Positions 8,902-19,946 of a stretch of DNA of 64,000 nt are shown in pieces (the stretch's first letter is position 1; each line of letters starts with the position of its first letter). The notes under the pieces are model-generated. The model had not been told where the DNA came from. It saw only the letters and a program-made list of their open reading frames with translations, and did no database searches. The position numbers were made by a program, and so were the translations under genes. The DNA is from Cupriavidus sp. WGlv3 (GTDB taxonomy: Bacteria; Pseudomonadota; Gammaproteobacteria; Burkholderiales; Burkholderiaceae): assembly GCF_023952475.1 (NCBI RefSeq), contig NZ_JALHRX010000001.1, forward strand, positions 434,001-498,000, in the 5' to 3' direction.

Positions 8902-10410
8902 TTACTTCTTCTTCCCCAGCAAACTCCCCAGCACGCCGCGGATCAGCTCGCGCCCGACCTGCGAGCCCACCGTGCGCGCCGCCGACTTGGCCATCGATTC
9001 CAGGATCGAATCGCCGCGGCCGCTCTTGCCGGTGCCCTTGGTCAGCGTGCCGAAGATATCGCCAGCGGTGCCCAGCCAGCCGCTGTCCTGTTCACCCGCC
9101 TGCTGCCCGCCCGGCGCGCCGCCATTGGCCACCGTCGGCACGCTGCCGCGCAGCTTTTCATAGGCGGATTCGCGGTCGACGGCCTTCTCATAAGTGCCGG
9201 CCACCAGCGAGTTGGCGATCAGTTGCTTGCGCTCGTCCTCGGTCGCGGGGCCGATGCGGCTGCCCGGCGCCAGCACCCAGGCGCGCTCGGTCACGCACGG
9301 CGTGCCCTTGGCGTCGAGGAACGACACCAGCGCCTCGCCCACGCCGAGTTCGCCGATGGCGGTTTCCAGGTCCAGCTTCGGGTTGGCGCGCATGGTGGTG
9401 GCCGCCACCTTGACCGCCTTCTGGTCGCGCGGGGTGAAGGCGCGCAGCGCATGCTGCACGCGGTTGCCCAGCTGCCCCAGCACCGTATCCGGGATATCGA
9501 CCGGGTTCTGCGTGACGAAGTACACGCCCACGCCCTTGGAGCGCACCAGGCGCACCACCTGCTCGATCTTGTCGAGCAGCGCCTTGGGCGCGTCGTTGAA
9601 CAGCAGGTGGGCCTCGTCGAAGAAGAACACCAGCTTGGGCTGGTCCAGGTCGCCGGCCTCGGGCAGCTTCTCGAACAGTTCGGACAGCATCCACAACAGG
9701 AAGGTCGCGTACAGCCGCGGCGAGTTCATCAGCTTGTCGGCGGCCAGGATATTGACCACGCCCTGGCCCTTGTCGGTCTGGATAAAGTCTTCCAGGTTCA
9801 GCATGGGCTCGCCGAAAAACACGTCGCCGCCCTGCGATTCCAGCGCGATCAGCCCGCGCTGGATAGCGCCGACCGAAGCGGCCGAGATATTGCCGTATTC
9901 GGTGGTGAACTGGCTGGCGTTGTCGCCGACGTACTGCAGCATCGCGCGCAGGTCCTTGGCGTCGAGCAGCAGCAGGCCGTTGGCGTCGGCAATGCGGAAC
10001 ACCAGGTTCAGCACGCCCTGCTGCGTATCGTTCAGCTCCAGCATGCGCGACAGCAGCAGCGGCCCCATGTGCGAGACCGTGGCGCGCACCGGGTGACCCT
10101 TCGCGCCGAACACGTCCCATAGCGTGGTGGGGCAGCCGCCCCAGACCGGCTCGGGCAGGTTCAAGTCGGCGAGCCGCTGCTTGAGCTTGCCCGACGGCTG
10201 GCCCGGCTGCGAAATGCCGGTCAGGTCACCTTTGACATCCGCCATGAACACCGGCACCCCCAGGCGCGAGAACCCCTGCGCCAGCGTCTGCAGCGTGACG
10301 GTCTTGCCGGTGCCGGTGGCGCCGGTGATCAGCCCGTGCCGGTTGCCCATCTGCGGCAGCAGCACCAGTTCATGTTCGGCATTCTTGGCGATGAGGATGG
10401 GGTCGGCCAT
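8902..10410 (-). CDS. HerA-like ATPase, DUF853 (YjgR) family
   Basis: 502-residue P-loop ATPase of the HerA/FtsK superfamily. Walker A is GATGTGKT at about 30-37 and Walker B lies in [12 protein letters not shown] near residue 260. It ends in a short Lys-rich GSLLGKKK. The family is annotated as helicase-like, but the cellular role is not established. The C-terminal region around 430-470 is Gly-rich and low in complexity. It is transcribed alone, convergent with the DUF3149 gene and divergent from yebC. Confidence 0.85.
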   Translation of the reverse strand: MADPILIAKNAEHELVLLPQMGNRHGLITGATGTGKTVTLQTLAQGFSRLGVPVFMADVKGDLTGISQPGQPSGKLKQRLADLNLPEPVWGGCPTTLWDVFGAKGHPVRATVSHMGPLLLSRMLELNDTQQGVLNLVFRIADANGLLLLDAKDLRAMLQYVGDNASQFTTEYGNISAASVGAIQRGLIALESQGGDVFFGEPMLNLEDFIQTDKGQGVVNILAADKLMNSPRLYATFLLWMLSELFEKLPEAGDLDQPKLVFFFDEAHLLFNDAPKALLDKIEQVVRLVRSKGVGVYFVTQNPVDIPDTVLGQLGNRVQHALRAFTPRDQKAVKVAATTMRANPKLDLETAIGELGVGEALVSFLDAKGTPCVTERAWVLAPGSRIGPATEDERKQLIANSLVAGTYEKAVDRESAYEKLRGSVPTVANGGAPGGQQAGEQDSGWLGTAGDIFGTLTKGTGKSGRGDSILESMAKSAARTVGSQVGRELIRGVLGSLLGKKK

Positions 10411-10618
10411 GATGTTCCTGGATTCCGTGAGGGTCGGTTAGGTCTGGGCGGCGCAGGCAGGTCCGCGTGATAAAATCCTGGGCTGATTATAGCCAGCCGC
10501 CAGGCATATCCGTCACCTGGCGCGCGCCGCCCGCCGGCCTTGCCGATGCAGCCGCGGCGCGCCTGGCGACCCCGCACAACATCACCGCAGATCACCGCAT
10601 TCCGCTTCGGAGAGAATC

Positions 10619-11344
10619 ATGGCCGGTCACTCGAAATGGGCCAATATCAAACACAAGAAAGCCGCCGCCGACGCCAAGCGCGGCAAGATCTGGACCCGCC
10701 TGATCAAGGAAATCACCGTCGCCGCCAAGCTCGGCGGCGGTGATCCCGACTCCAACCCGCGCCTGCGCCTGTCCATGGACAAGGCGATGGACGCCAACAT
10801 GCCCAAGGACAACATCCAGCGCGCGATCCAGCGCGGCGTGGGTGGCCTGGAAGGCGTGAACTACGAGGAAATCCGCTATGAAGGCTACGGCCTGAGCGGC
10901 GCGGCGATCATCGTCGACTGCCTCACCGACAACCGCACCCGCACCGTGGCCGAAGTGCGCCATGCGTTTTCCAAGCACGGCGGCAACATGGGCACCGAGG
11001 GTTCGGTGGCGTTCATGTTCACCCACTGCGGCCAGTTCCTGTTCGCCCCCGGCACGCCGGAAGACAAGCTGATGGACGCCGCGCTGGAAGCCGGCGCCGA
11101 CGATATCGTCACCAACGACGACGGCTCGATCGAAGTCACCTGCCCGCCCAACGATTTTTCGGCGGTCAAGGCCGCGCTGGAAGCCGCCGGCTTCAAGGCC
11201 GAAGTTGCCGACGTGGTGATGAAGCCGCAGAACGAAGTCAGCTTCAGCGGCGACGACGCGGCCAGGATGCAGAAACTGCTCGACGCCCTGGAAAACCTGG
11301 ACGACGTGCAGGAAGTCTTCACCAACGCGGTGATCGAAGACTAA
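10619..11344 (+). CDS. yebC: YebC/PmpR (TACO1) family protein
   Basis: 241 residues starting [14 protein letters not shown], the invariant N-terminus of the family, with the family segments [15 protein letters not shown] near 162-176 and the DDVQEVFTN end. Members have been described as DNA-binding regulators and, more recently, as factors that relieve ribosome stalling, so I leave the role open. GGAGAG lies just upstream of ATG 10619. The gene ends in a perfect terminator (11366-11405) before purD. Confidence 0.95.
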   Translation: MAGHSKWANIKHKKAAADAKRGKIWTRLIKEITVAAKLGGGDPDSNPRLRLSMDKAMDANMPKDNIQRAIQRGVGGLEGVNYEEIRYEGYGLSGAAIIVDCLTDNRTRTVAEVRHAFSKHGGNMGTEGSVAFMFTHCGQFLFAPGTPEDKLMDAALEAGADDIVTNDDGSIEVTCPPNDFSAVKAALEAAGFKAEVADVVMKPQNEVSFSGDDAARMQKLLDALENLDDVQEVFTNAVIED

Positions 11345-11365
11345 AACGGTAACAAGCTCCCCAAC

Positions 11366-11405
11366 GGCGGCAGCCCGGCTTTCAAGACCCAGCTGCCGCC
11401 TTTTT
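11366..11405 (+). terminator. Rho-independent terminator after yebC, just before purD
   Basis: GGCGGCAGC (11366-11374) pairs perfectly with GCTGCCGCC (11392-11400), followed directly by TTTTT (11401-11405). It ends only 28 nt before the purD start codon, leaving little room for a complete purD promoter downstream of it. Confidence 0.85.
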
Positions 11406-11433
11406 GCATGCGTTTCTTTTCTGGCAGTGGATC

Positions 11434-12702
11434 ATGAAAGTATTGGTTGTCGGCTCGGGTGGACGTGAACACGCGCTGGCCTGGAAATTGGCCCAGTCGC
11501 CCAAGGTGCAGGTGGTGTACGTCGCGCCGGGCAACGGCGGAACCGCGCTCGACAAGCGCCTGCAGAATGTTCCGCTGACCGATCCTGAGGTCATCGCGGC
11601 CTTTGCCGAGCGGGAAGGCGTGGCCTTTACCGTGGTCGGCCCCGAGGCCCCGCTGGCAGCGGGCATTGTCGATATCTTCCGCGCCAAGGGGCTGCGCATC
11701 TTCGGGCCCACCCAGGCCGCGGCGCAGCTGGAATCGTCCAAGGATTTCGCCAAGGCCTTCATGCAGCGCCACGGCATTCCTACCGCCGCCTACCAGACCT
11801 TCGCCGACGCCACCCAGGCGCATGCCTACATCGACGCGCAGGGCGCGCCGATCGTGATCAAGGCCGACGGCCTGGCCGCGGGCAAGGGCGTGGTGGTGGC
11901 GATGACGCTGGAGGAGGCGCACCAGGCGGTCGACATGATGCTCGACGGCAACAAGCTGGGCGACGCCGGCGCGCGCGTGGTGATCGAAGAGTTCCTGGAG
12001 GGCGAGGAAGCCAGCTTCATCGTGCTGGTCGACGGCAAGAACGTGCTGGCGCTGGCCACCAGCCAGGACCACAAGCGCCTGCTCGACGCCGACGCCGGCC
12101 CCAACACCGGCGGCATGGGCGCGTACTCGCCGGCGCCGGTGGTCACGCCCGCGCTGCACGCGCGCGCGCTGCGCGAGATCATCCTGCCGACGGTGCGCGG
12201 CATGGAAAAGGATGGCATCCCGTACACCGGCTTCCTTTACGCCGGCCTGATGATCGACAAGGACGGCAACCCCAAGACGCTGGAATTCAACTGCCGCATG
12301 GGCGATCCGGAAACCCAGCCGATCCTGGCGCGCCTGAAGACCGACCTGGTCGACGTGATGGAGGCCGCCGTCTCCGGCAAGCTCGACAGCATCGAGCTGG
12401 ACTGGGACCGCCGCACCGCGCTGGGCGTGGTGATGGCCGCCTACAACTACCCGGACAGCCCGCGCAAGGGCGATGCCATCACCGGCATCCCGGCCGAAAC
12501 CGACGACAGCGTGACCTTCCACGCCGGCACCACGCTCAAGGACGGCACCTTGCTGACCTCGGGCGGGCGCGTGCTGTGCGTGGTCGGCCTGGCCGACACC
12601 GTCAAGGCCGCGCAGCGCGCCGCCTATGCCGCGGTCGAGCAGATCCGCTTCGACGGCATGCAATACCGGACCGACATCGGCTACCGCGCCATCAAGCGCT
12701 GA
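11434..12702 (+). CDS. purD: Phosphoribosylamine--glycine ligase (GAR synthetase)
   Basis: ATP-grasp enzyme of step two of purine synthesis: phosphoribosylamine, glycine and ATP give GAR. 422 residues from ATG 11434 ([19 protein letters not shown], the family N-terminus). Visible motifs include [17 protein letters not shown] (about 90-106), the ATP-grasp segment [15 protein letters not shown] (about 143-157) and [12 protein letters not shown] (about 224-235). The ribosome site is weak. A strong terminator lies immediately upstream, so expression may depend on read-through from yebC or on an unusual promoter. hemF follows after 141 nt. Confidence 0.96.
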   Translation: MKVLVVGSGGREHALAWKLAQSPKVQVVYVAPGNGGTALDKRLQNVPLTDPEVIAAFAEREGVAFTVVGPEAPLAAGIVDIFRAKGLRIFGPTQAAAQLESSKDFAKAFMQRHGIPTAAYQTFADATQAHAYIDAQGAPIVIKADGLAAGKGVVVAMTLEEAHQAVDMMLDGNKLGDAGARVVIEEFLEGEEASFIVLVDGKNVLALATSQDHKRLLDADAGPNTGGMGAYSPAPVVTPALHARALREIILPTVRGMEKDGIPYTGFLYAGLMIDKDGNPKTLEFNCRMGDPETQPILARLKTDLVDVMEAAVSGKLDSIELDWDRRTALGVVMAAYNYPDSPRKGDAITGIPAETDDSVTFHAGTTLKDGTLLTSGGRVLCVVGLADTVKAAQRAAYAAVEQIRFDGMQYRTDIGYRAIKR

Positions 12703-12746
12703 CCGGCCGCCGGCGGCCCCTGGCGACTAACAGGCCGCCCAGCCGG

Positions 12747-12752
12747 TACAAT
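12747..12752 (+). promoter_or_regulatory. Candidate -10 element for hemF
   Basis: TACAAT, 92 nt upstream of hemF, in the purD-hemF gap. No convincing -35 box accompanies it. It may start the hemF-nadD-rsfS-rlmH-maf-rng transcript. Confidence 0.3.
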
Positions 12753-12843
12753 CGTGACAATGCTGTGACGCAACCGGCAGCCGACTGGCTGCCGGAGTGC
12801 CATCCGGCCGGTCCATTCGTCGGTTCATCCGATTCAGCCCACC

Positions 12844-13755
12844 ATGATCGATTCCCAGGCAGTCCGTGCCTATCTGCTCGGTCTGCAAGACCGCATCACC
12901 GATGCCATCGGTGCCATCGACGGCCAGCCGTTCCTGACCGACACCTGGGAGAAACCGCCCACCGAACGCCTGCGCGGCAGCGGCCGCACCCGCATCCTCG
13001 AAGGCGGCGCGGTGATGGAGCGCGCGGGCGTGGGCTTCTCGCACGTCAGCGGCGACACCCTGCCGCCGTCGGCCACGGCCAACCGGCCGGAACTGGCGGG
13101 GCGCAGCTTCGAGGCCATGGGCGTGTCGCTGGTGTTCCATCCGCGCAATCCCCATGTGCCCACGGTGCATATGAACGTGCGCTGCTTCCTGGCGGTAAAG
13201 CCGGGGGCGGAACCGGTCTGGTGGTTCGGCGGCGGCATGGACCTGACGCCCTACTACGGCAACGCCGACGACTGCAGCCACTTCCACCGCACCTGCCGGG
13301 AGGCGCTGGCGCCGTTCGGCGACGAACTGTATCCGCGCTTCAAGCAGTGGTGCGACGAGTATTTCTTCCTGAAGCACCGCAACGAGGCGCGCGGCATCGG
13401 CGGCATCTTCTTCGACGACTTCTCCGCGCTTGGCTTCGAACGCAGCTTCGCCATGATGCAGGCGGTCGGCGACGCCTTCCTGGACGCCTACCTGCCGATC
13501 CTGCAGGGCCGCAAGGACACGCCCTACGGCGAGCGCGAACGCGCGTTCCAGGCCTACCGGCGCGGGCGCTACGTCGAATTCAACCTGGTGTTCGACCGCG
13601 GCACGCTGTTCGGCCTGCAATCGGGCGGACGCGCCGAATCCATCCTGATGTCGATGCCGCCGCTGGTAAGCTGGCGCTATGACTGGCAACCGGAACCGGG
13701 CAGCCCCGAAGCGGCGCTGTACACCGATTTCCTGCCGGCGCGCGACTGGGCCTGA
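12844..13755 (+). CDS. hemF: Oxygen-dependent coproporphyrinogen III oxidase
   Basis: Oxidatively decarboxylates coproporphyrinogen III to protoporphyrinogen IX in heme synthesis, using O2. 303 residues, the usual size. The family segments [16 protein letters not shown] (about 99-114), [13 protein letters not shown] (about 125-137) and the C-terminal [18 protein letters not shown] are intact. nadD begins 10 nt downstream. This is the aerobic enzyme, which fits a respiring soil bacterium. Confidence 0.97.
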   Translation: MIDSQAVRAYLLGLQDRITDAIGAIDGQPFLTDTWEKPPTERLRGSGRTRILEGGAVMERAGVGFSHVSGDTLPPSATANRPELAGRSFEAMGVSLVFHPRNPHVPTVHMNVRCFLAVKPGAEPVWWFGGGMDLTPYYGNADDCSHFHRTCREALAPFGDELYPRFKQWCDEYFFLKHRNEARGIGGIFFDDFSALGFERSFAMMQAVGDAFLDAYLPILQGRKDTPYGERERAFQAYRRGRYVEFNLVFDRGTLFGLQSGGRAESILMSMPPLVSWRYDWQPEPGSPEAALYTDFLPARDWA

Positions 13756-13765
13756 CGGCTGAGCC

Positions 13766-14503
13766 ATGGCCCATCCCGCGCCCCCCCGCAAGCCCGCCGC
13801 CGACGCGGGCGCCTCGCCACAGGCTGGCGCCGCCCGCCCCTACCGCCTCGGTATCCTGGGCGGCACCTTTGATCCGCCCCATGTCGGGCACCTGGCGCTG
13901 GCCCGGCTGTGCATCGACCATCTGGGCCTGGACGAGCTGGTGTGGATTCCCACCGGCCAGTCCTGGCAGAAGGGCGACGACGTGACCCCGGCCGCCGACC
14001 GCCTGGCGATGACCCAGCTGGCTGCCGCCGCGCTCGGCGACAGCGGCGCCAGGATCCGCGTCAGCCGCATGGAAGTGGATCGCGCCGGCCCCAGCTACAC
14101 CATCGACACAGTGCGCCAGCTGCGCGACGAATACGGTCCCGAGGCCTCGCTGTGCTGGCTGATGGGTGCCGACCAGCTGCTGCGCCTGCACACCTGGCAT
14201 GGCTGGCAGGAACTGTTCGCGCACGTGCACTTGTGCACTGCGACACGGCCGCGCTTTGCGCTGGAGGCGCTGGAGGGTCCGGTGCTGGCCGCGCTGGCCG
14301 AGCGCCAGGCCGACACGCACCTGATACAATGCACGCCCTCCGGCCGGATGTGGATCGACCAGACGCTCGCCGTCGACCTCTCTTCCACCCATCTGCGCCA
14401 GCGGCTGGCGGCCGGCCAGCCGGCAGATGACCAACTGCCGCCCGGCGTGGCACACTACATTGCCAGCCACGGGCTGTACCGCAACGCCCCGGCCCGGGCA
14501 TGA
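13766..14503 (+). CDS. nadD: Nicotinate-nucleotide adenylyltransferase
   Basis: Adenylates nicotinate mononucleotide to deamido-NAD in NAD synthesis. 245 residues. The nucleotidyltransferase motif GGTFDPPHVGH is at about 31-41 and the SSTHLR motif near 207-212. An extra 27 residues rich in Ala and Pro precede the catalytic core; the true start may be internal, but ATG 13766 fits the 10-nt spacing after hemF. The substrate class (nicotinate derivatives) is shared with the nic cluster at the left end, though the pathways are opposed and the loci separate. Confidence 0.95.
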   Translation: MAHPAPPRKPAADAGASPQAGAARPYRLGILGGTFDPPHVGHLALARLCIDHLGLDELVWIPTGQSWQKGDDVTPAADRLAMTQLAAAALGDSGARIRVSRMEVDRAGPSYTIDTVRQLRDEYGPEASLCWLMGADQLLRLHTWHGWQELFAHVHLCTATRPRFALEALEGPVLAALAERQADTHLIQCTPSGRMWIDQTLAVDLSSTHLRQRLAAGQPADDQLPPGVAHYIASHGLYRNAPARA

Positions 14504-14566
14504 CCAGGGTTGCACCGACCCCGGCGCCCACCCCCAAACCGATCTGAGCTGAACAAGAAGACACCC

Positions 14567-15316
14567 ATGGATATTCGTAAACTGCAACGCGCCATCGTCG
14601 ACGGGCTCGAGGATGTCAAAGCGCAGGACATCAAGGTGTACGACACCAGCCACCTGACGGAACTGTTCGACCGGGTGGTGATTGCCAGCGGGACATCCAA
14701 CCGGCAGACCAAGGCGCTGGCAGCGTCGGTGCGGGATACGGTGAAGGAAGCGGGCGGCCATATCGTGGCGGTCGAGGGCCTGGAAACCGGCGAATGGGTG
14801 CTGGTCGACTGCGGCGATGCCGTGGTCCACATCCTGCAGCCGCAACTGCGCCTGTACTACAACCTGGAAGAGATCTGGGGCGACAAGCCGGTGCGCATGA
14901 AGCTGGCCACCGGTGCCCGCAGCCTGGCCAAAGCCAGCGAGCCAATGGACGAAGACGAGGACGAGGCCCCGGTGCGCACCGTGCGCCGCGCCAGCAACCT
15001 GCGTCCGGCGCTGGCGCGCCTGCCCGAAGGCATGAAGGAGCCGTCGCCGCCGATGGGCCACGAGGACACCGACGCGGACGCCATCGCCACCATCCGCAAG
15101 CCGGCCCGCAAGAGCGCCGCCAAGACGACGGCGAGCAAGGCCACCGGCACGCGCGCCGCCGCGCCGCGCAAGAGCGCCGCCGGCACCACCGCACGCAAGA
15201 CCGCGACCAAGACGGCCACCAAGACCGTAGCCAAGAAGGCGCCTGCCAAGAAAGCACCCGCCAAGACCGCCGCAGCCAAGCCGGCCGCGCGCAAGCGCGC
15301 CACCCGCTCGGCCTGA
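14567..15316 (+). CDS. rsfS: Ribosome silencing factor RsfS with a long basic histone H1-like tail
   Basis: Residues 1 to about 110 form the RsfS/Iojap domain, which binds ribosomal protein uL14 and blocks subunit joining under starvation (FDRVVIASGTSNRQTKALA, GDAVVHILQPQLRLYYNLEEIWG). The protein totals 249 residues, whereas the family is usually 105-130. The extra part has an acidic patch (EPMDEDEDEAP, about 125-135), a linker, and a Lys/Ala/Thr/Pro-rich tail from about 180 with KKAPAKKAPAKTAAAK-type repeats, like histone H1 or AlgP. The tail probably binds nucleic acid; that is inference. Start ATG 14567. Lies between nadD and rlmH as in many proteobacteria. Confidence 0.95.
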   Translation: MDIRKLQRAIVDGLEDVKAQDIKVYDTSHLTELFDRVVIASGTSNRQTKALAASVRDTVKEAGGHIVAVEGLETGEWVLVDCGDAVVHILQPQLRLYYNLEEIWGDKPVRMKLATGARSLAKASEPMDEDEDEAPVRTVRRASNLRPALARLPEGMKEPSPPMGHEDTDADAIATIRKPARKSAAKTTASKATGTRAAAPRKSAAGTTARKTATKTATKTVAKKAPAKKAPAKTAAAKPAARKRATRSA

Positions 15317-15388
15317 GCCCGGTGCGCGGCCGTTGGGCGTCAGTCCGGCGGCCGTGCTGCCCCACCGCCCCACCCCATCGCCTGACCC

Positions 15389-15868
15389 ATGCAACTGGTG
15401 ATCGTGGCTGTCGGCCACAAGATGCCCGGCTGGATCGAAGCCGGCTTCAGCGAGTACGCCAAGCGCATGCCGCCCGAGCTGCGCATCGAGCTGCGCGAGG
15501 TCAAGCCAGAGACCCGCTCCTCCAGCAATAACGCCGCCACCGTGATGCAGCGCGAAGCCGCGCGCATCGAGACGGTGCTGGGCAGCCTGTCGAAGCAGTG
15601 CCGCATCGTCGCGCTGGACGAGCGCGGGCGCGACTTCACCACGGTGCAGCTCGCCGCGCAGCTGACCGACTGGCAACGCGAGGGCGGCGACGTGGCCTTC
15701 CTGATCGGCGGCGCCGACGGGCTCGATCCCGCGCTCAAGACCCGCGCCAGCACGCTGATCCGGCTCTCCAGCCTGACCCTGCCGCACGGCATGGTGCGCG
15801 TGCTGCTGGCCGAACAGCTGTACCGCGCGTGGTCCGTCACGCAGAACCACCCCTACCATCGGGCCTGA
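15389..15868 (+). CDS. rlmH: 23S rRNA (pseudouridine-1915-N3)-methyltransferase
   Basis: SPOUT-family methyltransferase that methylates pseudouridine 1915 in helix 69 of 23S rRNA. 159 residues, close to the E. coli 155. The knot segment [11 protein letters not shown] (about 107-117) and the C-terminal [22 protein letters not shown] are family signatures. It lies 72 nt after rsfS, a conserved pairing, and ends 41 nt before the maf start. Confidence 0.97.
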   Translation: MQLVIVAVGHKMPGWIEAGFSEYAKRMPPELRIELREVKPETRSSSNNAATVMQREAARIETVLGSLSKQCRIVALDERGRDFTTVQLAAQLTDWQREGGDVAFLIGGADGLDPALKTRASTLIRLSSLTLPHGMVRVLLAEQLYRAWSVTQNHPYHRA

Positions 15869-15909
15869 TTCCACTGATTCCCGGCCGCCGCCGGAAGGCC
15901 CCTGCCGCG

Positions 15910-16524
15910 ATGCCCGACACCCTGCACGACTACCTCTATCTCGCCTCGCAAAGCCCGCGCCGGCGCGAGCTGCTGACCCAGCTCGGCGTGCGCTACGAAC
16001 TGCTGCTGGCCGACGACGATGAAGACGCCGAAGCGCTCGAAGCCGTGCTGCCCGGCGAGACTCCCGACGACTATGTCCAGCGCGTGTGCGCGCTCAAGGC
16101 CGAAGCCGCGCTGCGCCGCCGCGAACGCCGCGCGCTGCCGGACGCGCCGGTGCTGACCTCGGACACCACGGTCTGCCTGGGCGGCCGCATTCTTGGCAAA
16201 CCCGCCGACGGCGCCGACGCCGCGGCCATGCTGGGCGCGCTCGCGGGCACCACCCATCGCGTGCTGACCGCGGTGACGGTGGTGTCGACCACGGGCATGC
16301 GCCATGCGCTGTCGGTTTCCGAAGTCACCTTCCGCCCGCTGCAGCCCGCCGAGATCGAGCGCTACGTCGCCAGCGGCGAGCCGCTGGGCAAGGCCGGCGC
16401 CTACGGCATCCAGGGCCGCGCGGCCGAGTTCGTGGCGCGGATTGCAGGCAGCTATTCAGGTATCATGGGCTTGCCCTTGTTTGAGACGGCCGCGTTACTT
16501 CGCCAGGCCCGCCTTCAGTTCTGA
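15910..16524 (+). CDS. Maf-family nucleotide pyrophosphatase (YhdE type)
   Basis: 204-residue Maf protein that hydrolyses non-canonical or selected nucleoside triphosphates. The N-terminal [10 protein letters not shown] (about 13-22) and the catalytic aspartate D85 in [15 protein letters not shown] are visible, as is the [10 protein letters not shown] motif near 160. The best guess is the dTTP/UTP pyrophosphatase subgroup, but specificity cannot be settled from sequence reading. Conserved order rlmH-maf-rng. Confidence 0.93.
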   Translation: MPDTLHDYLYLASQSPRRRELLTQLGVRYELLLADDDEDAEALEAVLPGETPDDYVQRVCALKAEAALRRRERRALPDAPVLTSDTTVCLGGRILGKPADGADAAAMLGALAGTTHRVLTAVTVVSTTGMRHALSVSEVTFRPLQPAEIERYVASGEPLGKAGAYGIQGRAAEFVARIAGSYSGIMGLPLFETAALLRQARLQF

Positions 16525-16610
16525 GCCGCGGCCTCCGTGCCCAGACAAGACCCGGCCCCCGCGCCGGGCCAACCTCTACAGCCGGGCCACCGGCGACGCG
16601 TTTCACCGCT

Positions 16611-18077
<1,467 letters not shown>

Positions 18078-18120
18078 AGCGGCCGGCGCGCTTTTTTTCG
18101 CCGCGTTTACCGCCACCATG

Positions 18121-18154
18121 GCAAGACAGCCCGCCAACTGGCGGGCTGTCTTGC
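18121..18154. terminator. Bidirectional terminator between rng and a convergent gene
   Basis: GCAAGACAGCCCGCC (18121-18135) pairs perfectly with GGCGGGCTGTCTTGC (18140-18154) around AACT. It lies between the stop of rng and the stop of the minus-strand gene ending at 18156, and should stop transcription from both sides. Confidence 0.9.
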
Positions 18155-18155
18155 T

Positions 18156-18485
18156 TTACGGCCGGATCACCACGTGCGGGCTGATCACCAGCGCCGGTTC
18201 GGGCTGGTAATACACCGGCGGCGGTGGCGGCGGCTGGTACACCACCGGGCGGTCCTTGCACTTGCGCTCTTCCTTGTACTCGCCGTTGTCCTTCCACTTG
18301 CGCTTGATCTTGCAGTTGCCGACCCAGAATTCTTCCTTGTAGTCGTCGCCTTTGTGATAGCGGCCATGGTGCCGCCCATAGTAACGGTCATCGTCGTCCC
18401 AGTCGTCATCGGCATGGGCGGTGGCACAGAAGGTGCCGAGGAGCACGGGCAGGACCACGAGGGATACCAGGAGACGGGGCTTCAT
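18156..18485 (-). CDS. Small exported protein of unknown function, charged and proline-rich
   Basis: 109 residues from ATG 18485. A signal peptide (MKPRLLVSLVVLPVLLGTFCATAHA) of about 25 residues is followed by an Asp/His/Tyr-rich stretch (DDDWDDDDRYYGRHHGRYHKGDD), a Lys/Glu-rich part with two cysteines (C65 and C83), and a PPPPPPVYYQPEP region. It is probably periplasmic or surface-associated. The His/Asp-rich stretch could bind metal, but that is only a guess. I do not recognise a named family. A different upstream start would lack a clean signal peptide. Confidence 0.7.
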   Translation of the reverse strand: MKPRLLVSLVVLPVLLGTFCATAHADDDWDDDDRYYGRHHGRYHKGDDYKEEFWVGNCKIKRKWKDNGEYKEERKCKDRPVVYQPPPPPPVYYQPEPALVISPHVVIRP

Positions 18486-18801
18486 GTCGGAACGGGCAAG
18501 AACAGGTTGGGGCGAGGCTAGCACGCGCGCGCGCACTGCAGTGTTTCAAGCTGTTTAATTACGTAACTGCGAACGTAAGCGCGAACGTAAGTGCGAACGT
18601 AAGCGCGATGCATCGACGGCGCTTGTCCGATGGCTGGCGCACGCGGGGATTCCGGACTCGGTAATGGCCCTAGCCCATTTCCGTTTGCCATCCGCTATAA
18701 CTAAACGAAGGTAGTCAGCGGCCTTCGCACGGAGGCCGCTCCCGGCTGTCCGCGCGAGCCGTTCGGGCGCGCATGGCCGTTCGGCAAGCAAGGAGTCCGG
18801 C
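18486..18801. other. 316-bp divergent intergenic region with tandem repeats and a hairpin
   Basis: The region holds four tandem 12-bp repeats (18561-18608), a TATAAC that may be the -10 for the downstream lipoprotein gene (18696-18701), and a hairpin, AGCGGCCT (18717-18724) with AGGCCGCT (18733-18740), in the presumed leader. Nothing else was recognised. Confidence 0.5.
18561..18608. repeat. Four tandem copies of a 12-bp repeat
   Basis: Units 18561-18572, 18573-18584, 18585-18596 and 18597-18608 read ACGTAACTGCGA, ACGTAAGCGCGA, ACGTAAGTGCGA and ACGTAAGCGCGA. Differences fall at only two positions. The array is non-coding as far as I can tell, 75 nt upstream of the minus-strand exported protein and about 200 nt before the plus-strand lipoprotein. 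It may be a regulator-binding array or a slippage-prone repeat. Confidence 0.85.
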
Positions 18802-19311
18802 ATGAACGCCACGAACCATGGGGCCTGTGTGCTGGCCCTCCTGTTATCGGTGGCGTGCGCGCCATTGCCGATCGCCAGGCGCGCGCCGGCGCCGCCGCCC
18901 CAGGCCAGGGTCGAAGTCCCCGAGGCGCCCAAGGAGCGCGCCACGCCGATCGCGCCCAAGGCCATCAACATTGCCGCAGCCTGCAAGCGCACCGAGGAAG
19001 ACGGCTTCCGCGAAGACGCGCTGATGGACGTTACCGCCAACGAGGTGCGCGCGCTGAAATGGAAGCTGTGGGTATCGCGGCGCGGCAGTTGCGAATTCAA
19101 CCTGGTGCAGTTCCGCCAGGTCCGCGCGACCCCGCACATCGAGCTGCAGGCGATCGACGGCAGCCAGTGCAAGCTGCTGGTCTGGCAGGATCCGCGCCGC
19201 GTCACGCTGGCGCATAACCGCTGCGAGAAGTACTGCACGCCCGGCATCTACGAGCAGGCGTGGCCAGTGCTGTTCGATCCCAAGAGCGGTGCCTGCGCCG
19301 AAGTGCGCTGA
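18802..19311 (+). CDS. Probable lipoprotein of unknown function
   Basis: 169 residues with a lipoprotein-type signal (ACVLALLLSVAC, probable lipidated cysteine at about residue 19). A Pro/Ala-rich spacer (about 25-50) follows, then a compact domain with cysteines near 60, 96, 124, 138 and 142 (CEKYC), suggesting disulfides in the periplasm. I recognise no family. GGAGTCCGGC precedes the ATG. It is divergent from the other small exported protein and convergent with the AhpD-like gene. Confidence 0.7.
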   Translation: MNATNHGACVLALLLSVACAPLPIARRAPAPPPQARVEVPEAPKERATPIAPKAINIAAACKRTEEDGFREDALMDVTANEVRALKWKLWVSRRGSCEFNLVQFRQVRATPHIELQAIDGSQCKLLVWQDPRRVTLAHNRCEKYCTPGIYEQAWPVLFDPKSGACAEVR

Positions 19312-19355
19312 GCGAAGTATGCGGAACCACCCGGCGCTGCCGCACCGCGGCGCCG

Positions 19356-19946
19356 CTACTTCGCCTTCGGCACCCGGCCCATCAGGTAGAACTCGTCGTT
19401 CGGGCGCATGCCGATGGTATTGGCCATGCGGTTGGACAGGCCGAAGAACGCGGTGATCGCGGCGATATCCCAGGCATCCTCGTCGGAAAAGCCGTGCGCG
19501 CGCAGCGCCTCGAAATCGGCCTCCTCGATTTCATGCGAGGCCGTGCAGACCTTCATGGCAAAGTCGAGCATGGCGCGCTGGCGCGGCGGGATGTCGGCCT
19601 TCAGGTAATTCACCGCGACCTGGTCCGCCACCAGCGGCTTCTTCTCGTAGATGCGCAGGATCGCGCCATGCGCCACCACGCAGTACAGGCACTGGTTGGC
19701 GGCGGACGTGGCCACCACGATCATTTCGCGCTCGCCCTTGGTCAGGCCGCCGTCCTTGAGCATCAGCGCATCGTGATAGGCAAAGAAGGCGCGGAACTCG
19801 TCGGCACGGTGCGCAAGCGCCAGGAACACGTTGGGAACGAAGCCGGCTTTTTCCTGGACTTCCAGCATGCGCGCGCGGATATCGTCAGGGAGGTCGGCCA
19901 GCGCCGGGATGGCGTAGCGGCTGATCGGGAATGCCGTGTCAGACAT
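19356..19946 (-). CDS. AhpD-like/carboxymuconolactone decarboxylase-family protein (peroxidase-related)
   Basis: 196-residue helical protein of the AhpD superfamily. The redox motif is C86-LY-C89 with H93 (NQCLYCVVAH), preceded by the conserved glutamate in KGEREMI. This arrangement matches the alkylhydroperoxidase/peroxidase-related subfamily. The start is ATG 19946 because GGAG lies close before it; a possible upstream start adds 9 residues. The physiological substrate is not known. It stands alone, convergent with the lipoprotein gene and divergent from waaC. Confidence 0.85.
   Translation of the reverse strand: MSDTAFPISRYAIPALADLPDDIRARMLEVQEKAGFVPNVFLALAHRADEFRAFFAYHDALMLKDGGLTKGEREMIVVATSAANQCLYCVVAHGAILRIYEKKPLVADQVAVNYLKADIPPRQRAMLDFAMKVCTASHEIEEADFEALRAHGFSDEDAWDIAAITAFFGLSNRMANTIGMRPNDEFYLMGRVPKAK

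Noticed and set aside
18555-19247. A 230-residue minus-strand frame over the tandem repeats and the lipoprotein gene
   Set aside because: The repeat gives an artificial SRLRSHLRSRLR pattern, and the plus-strand lipoprotein has a signal peptide and a ribosome site, so the minus frame is taken as a shadow.
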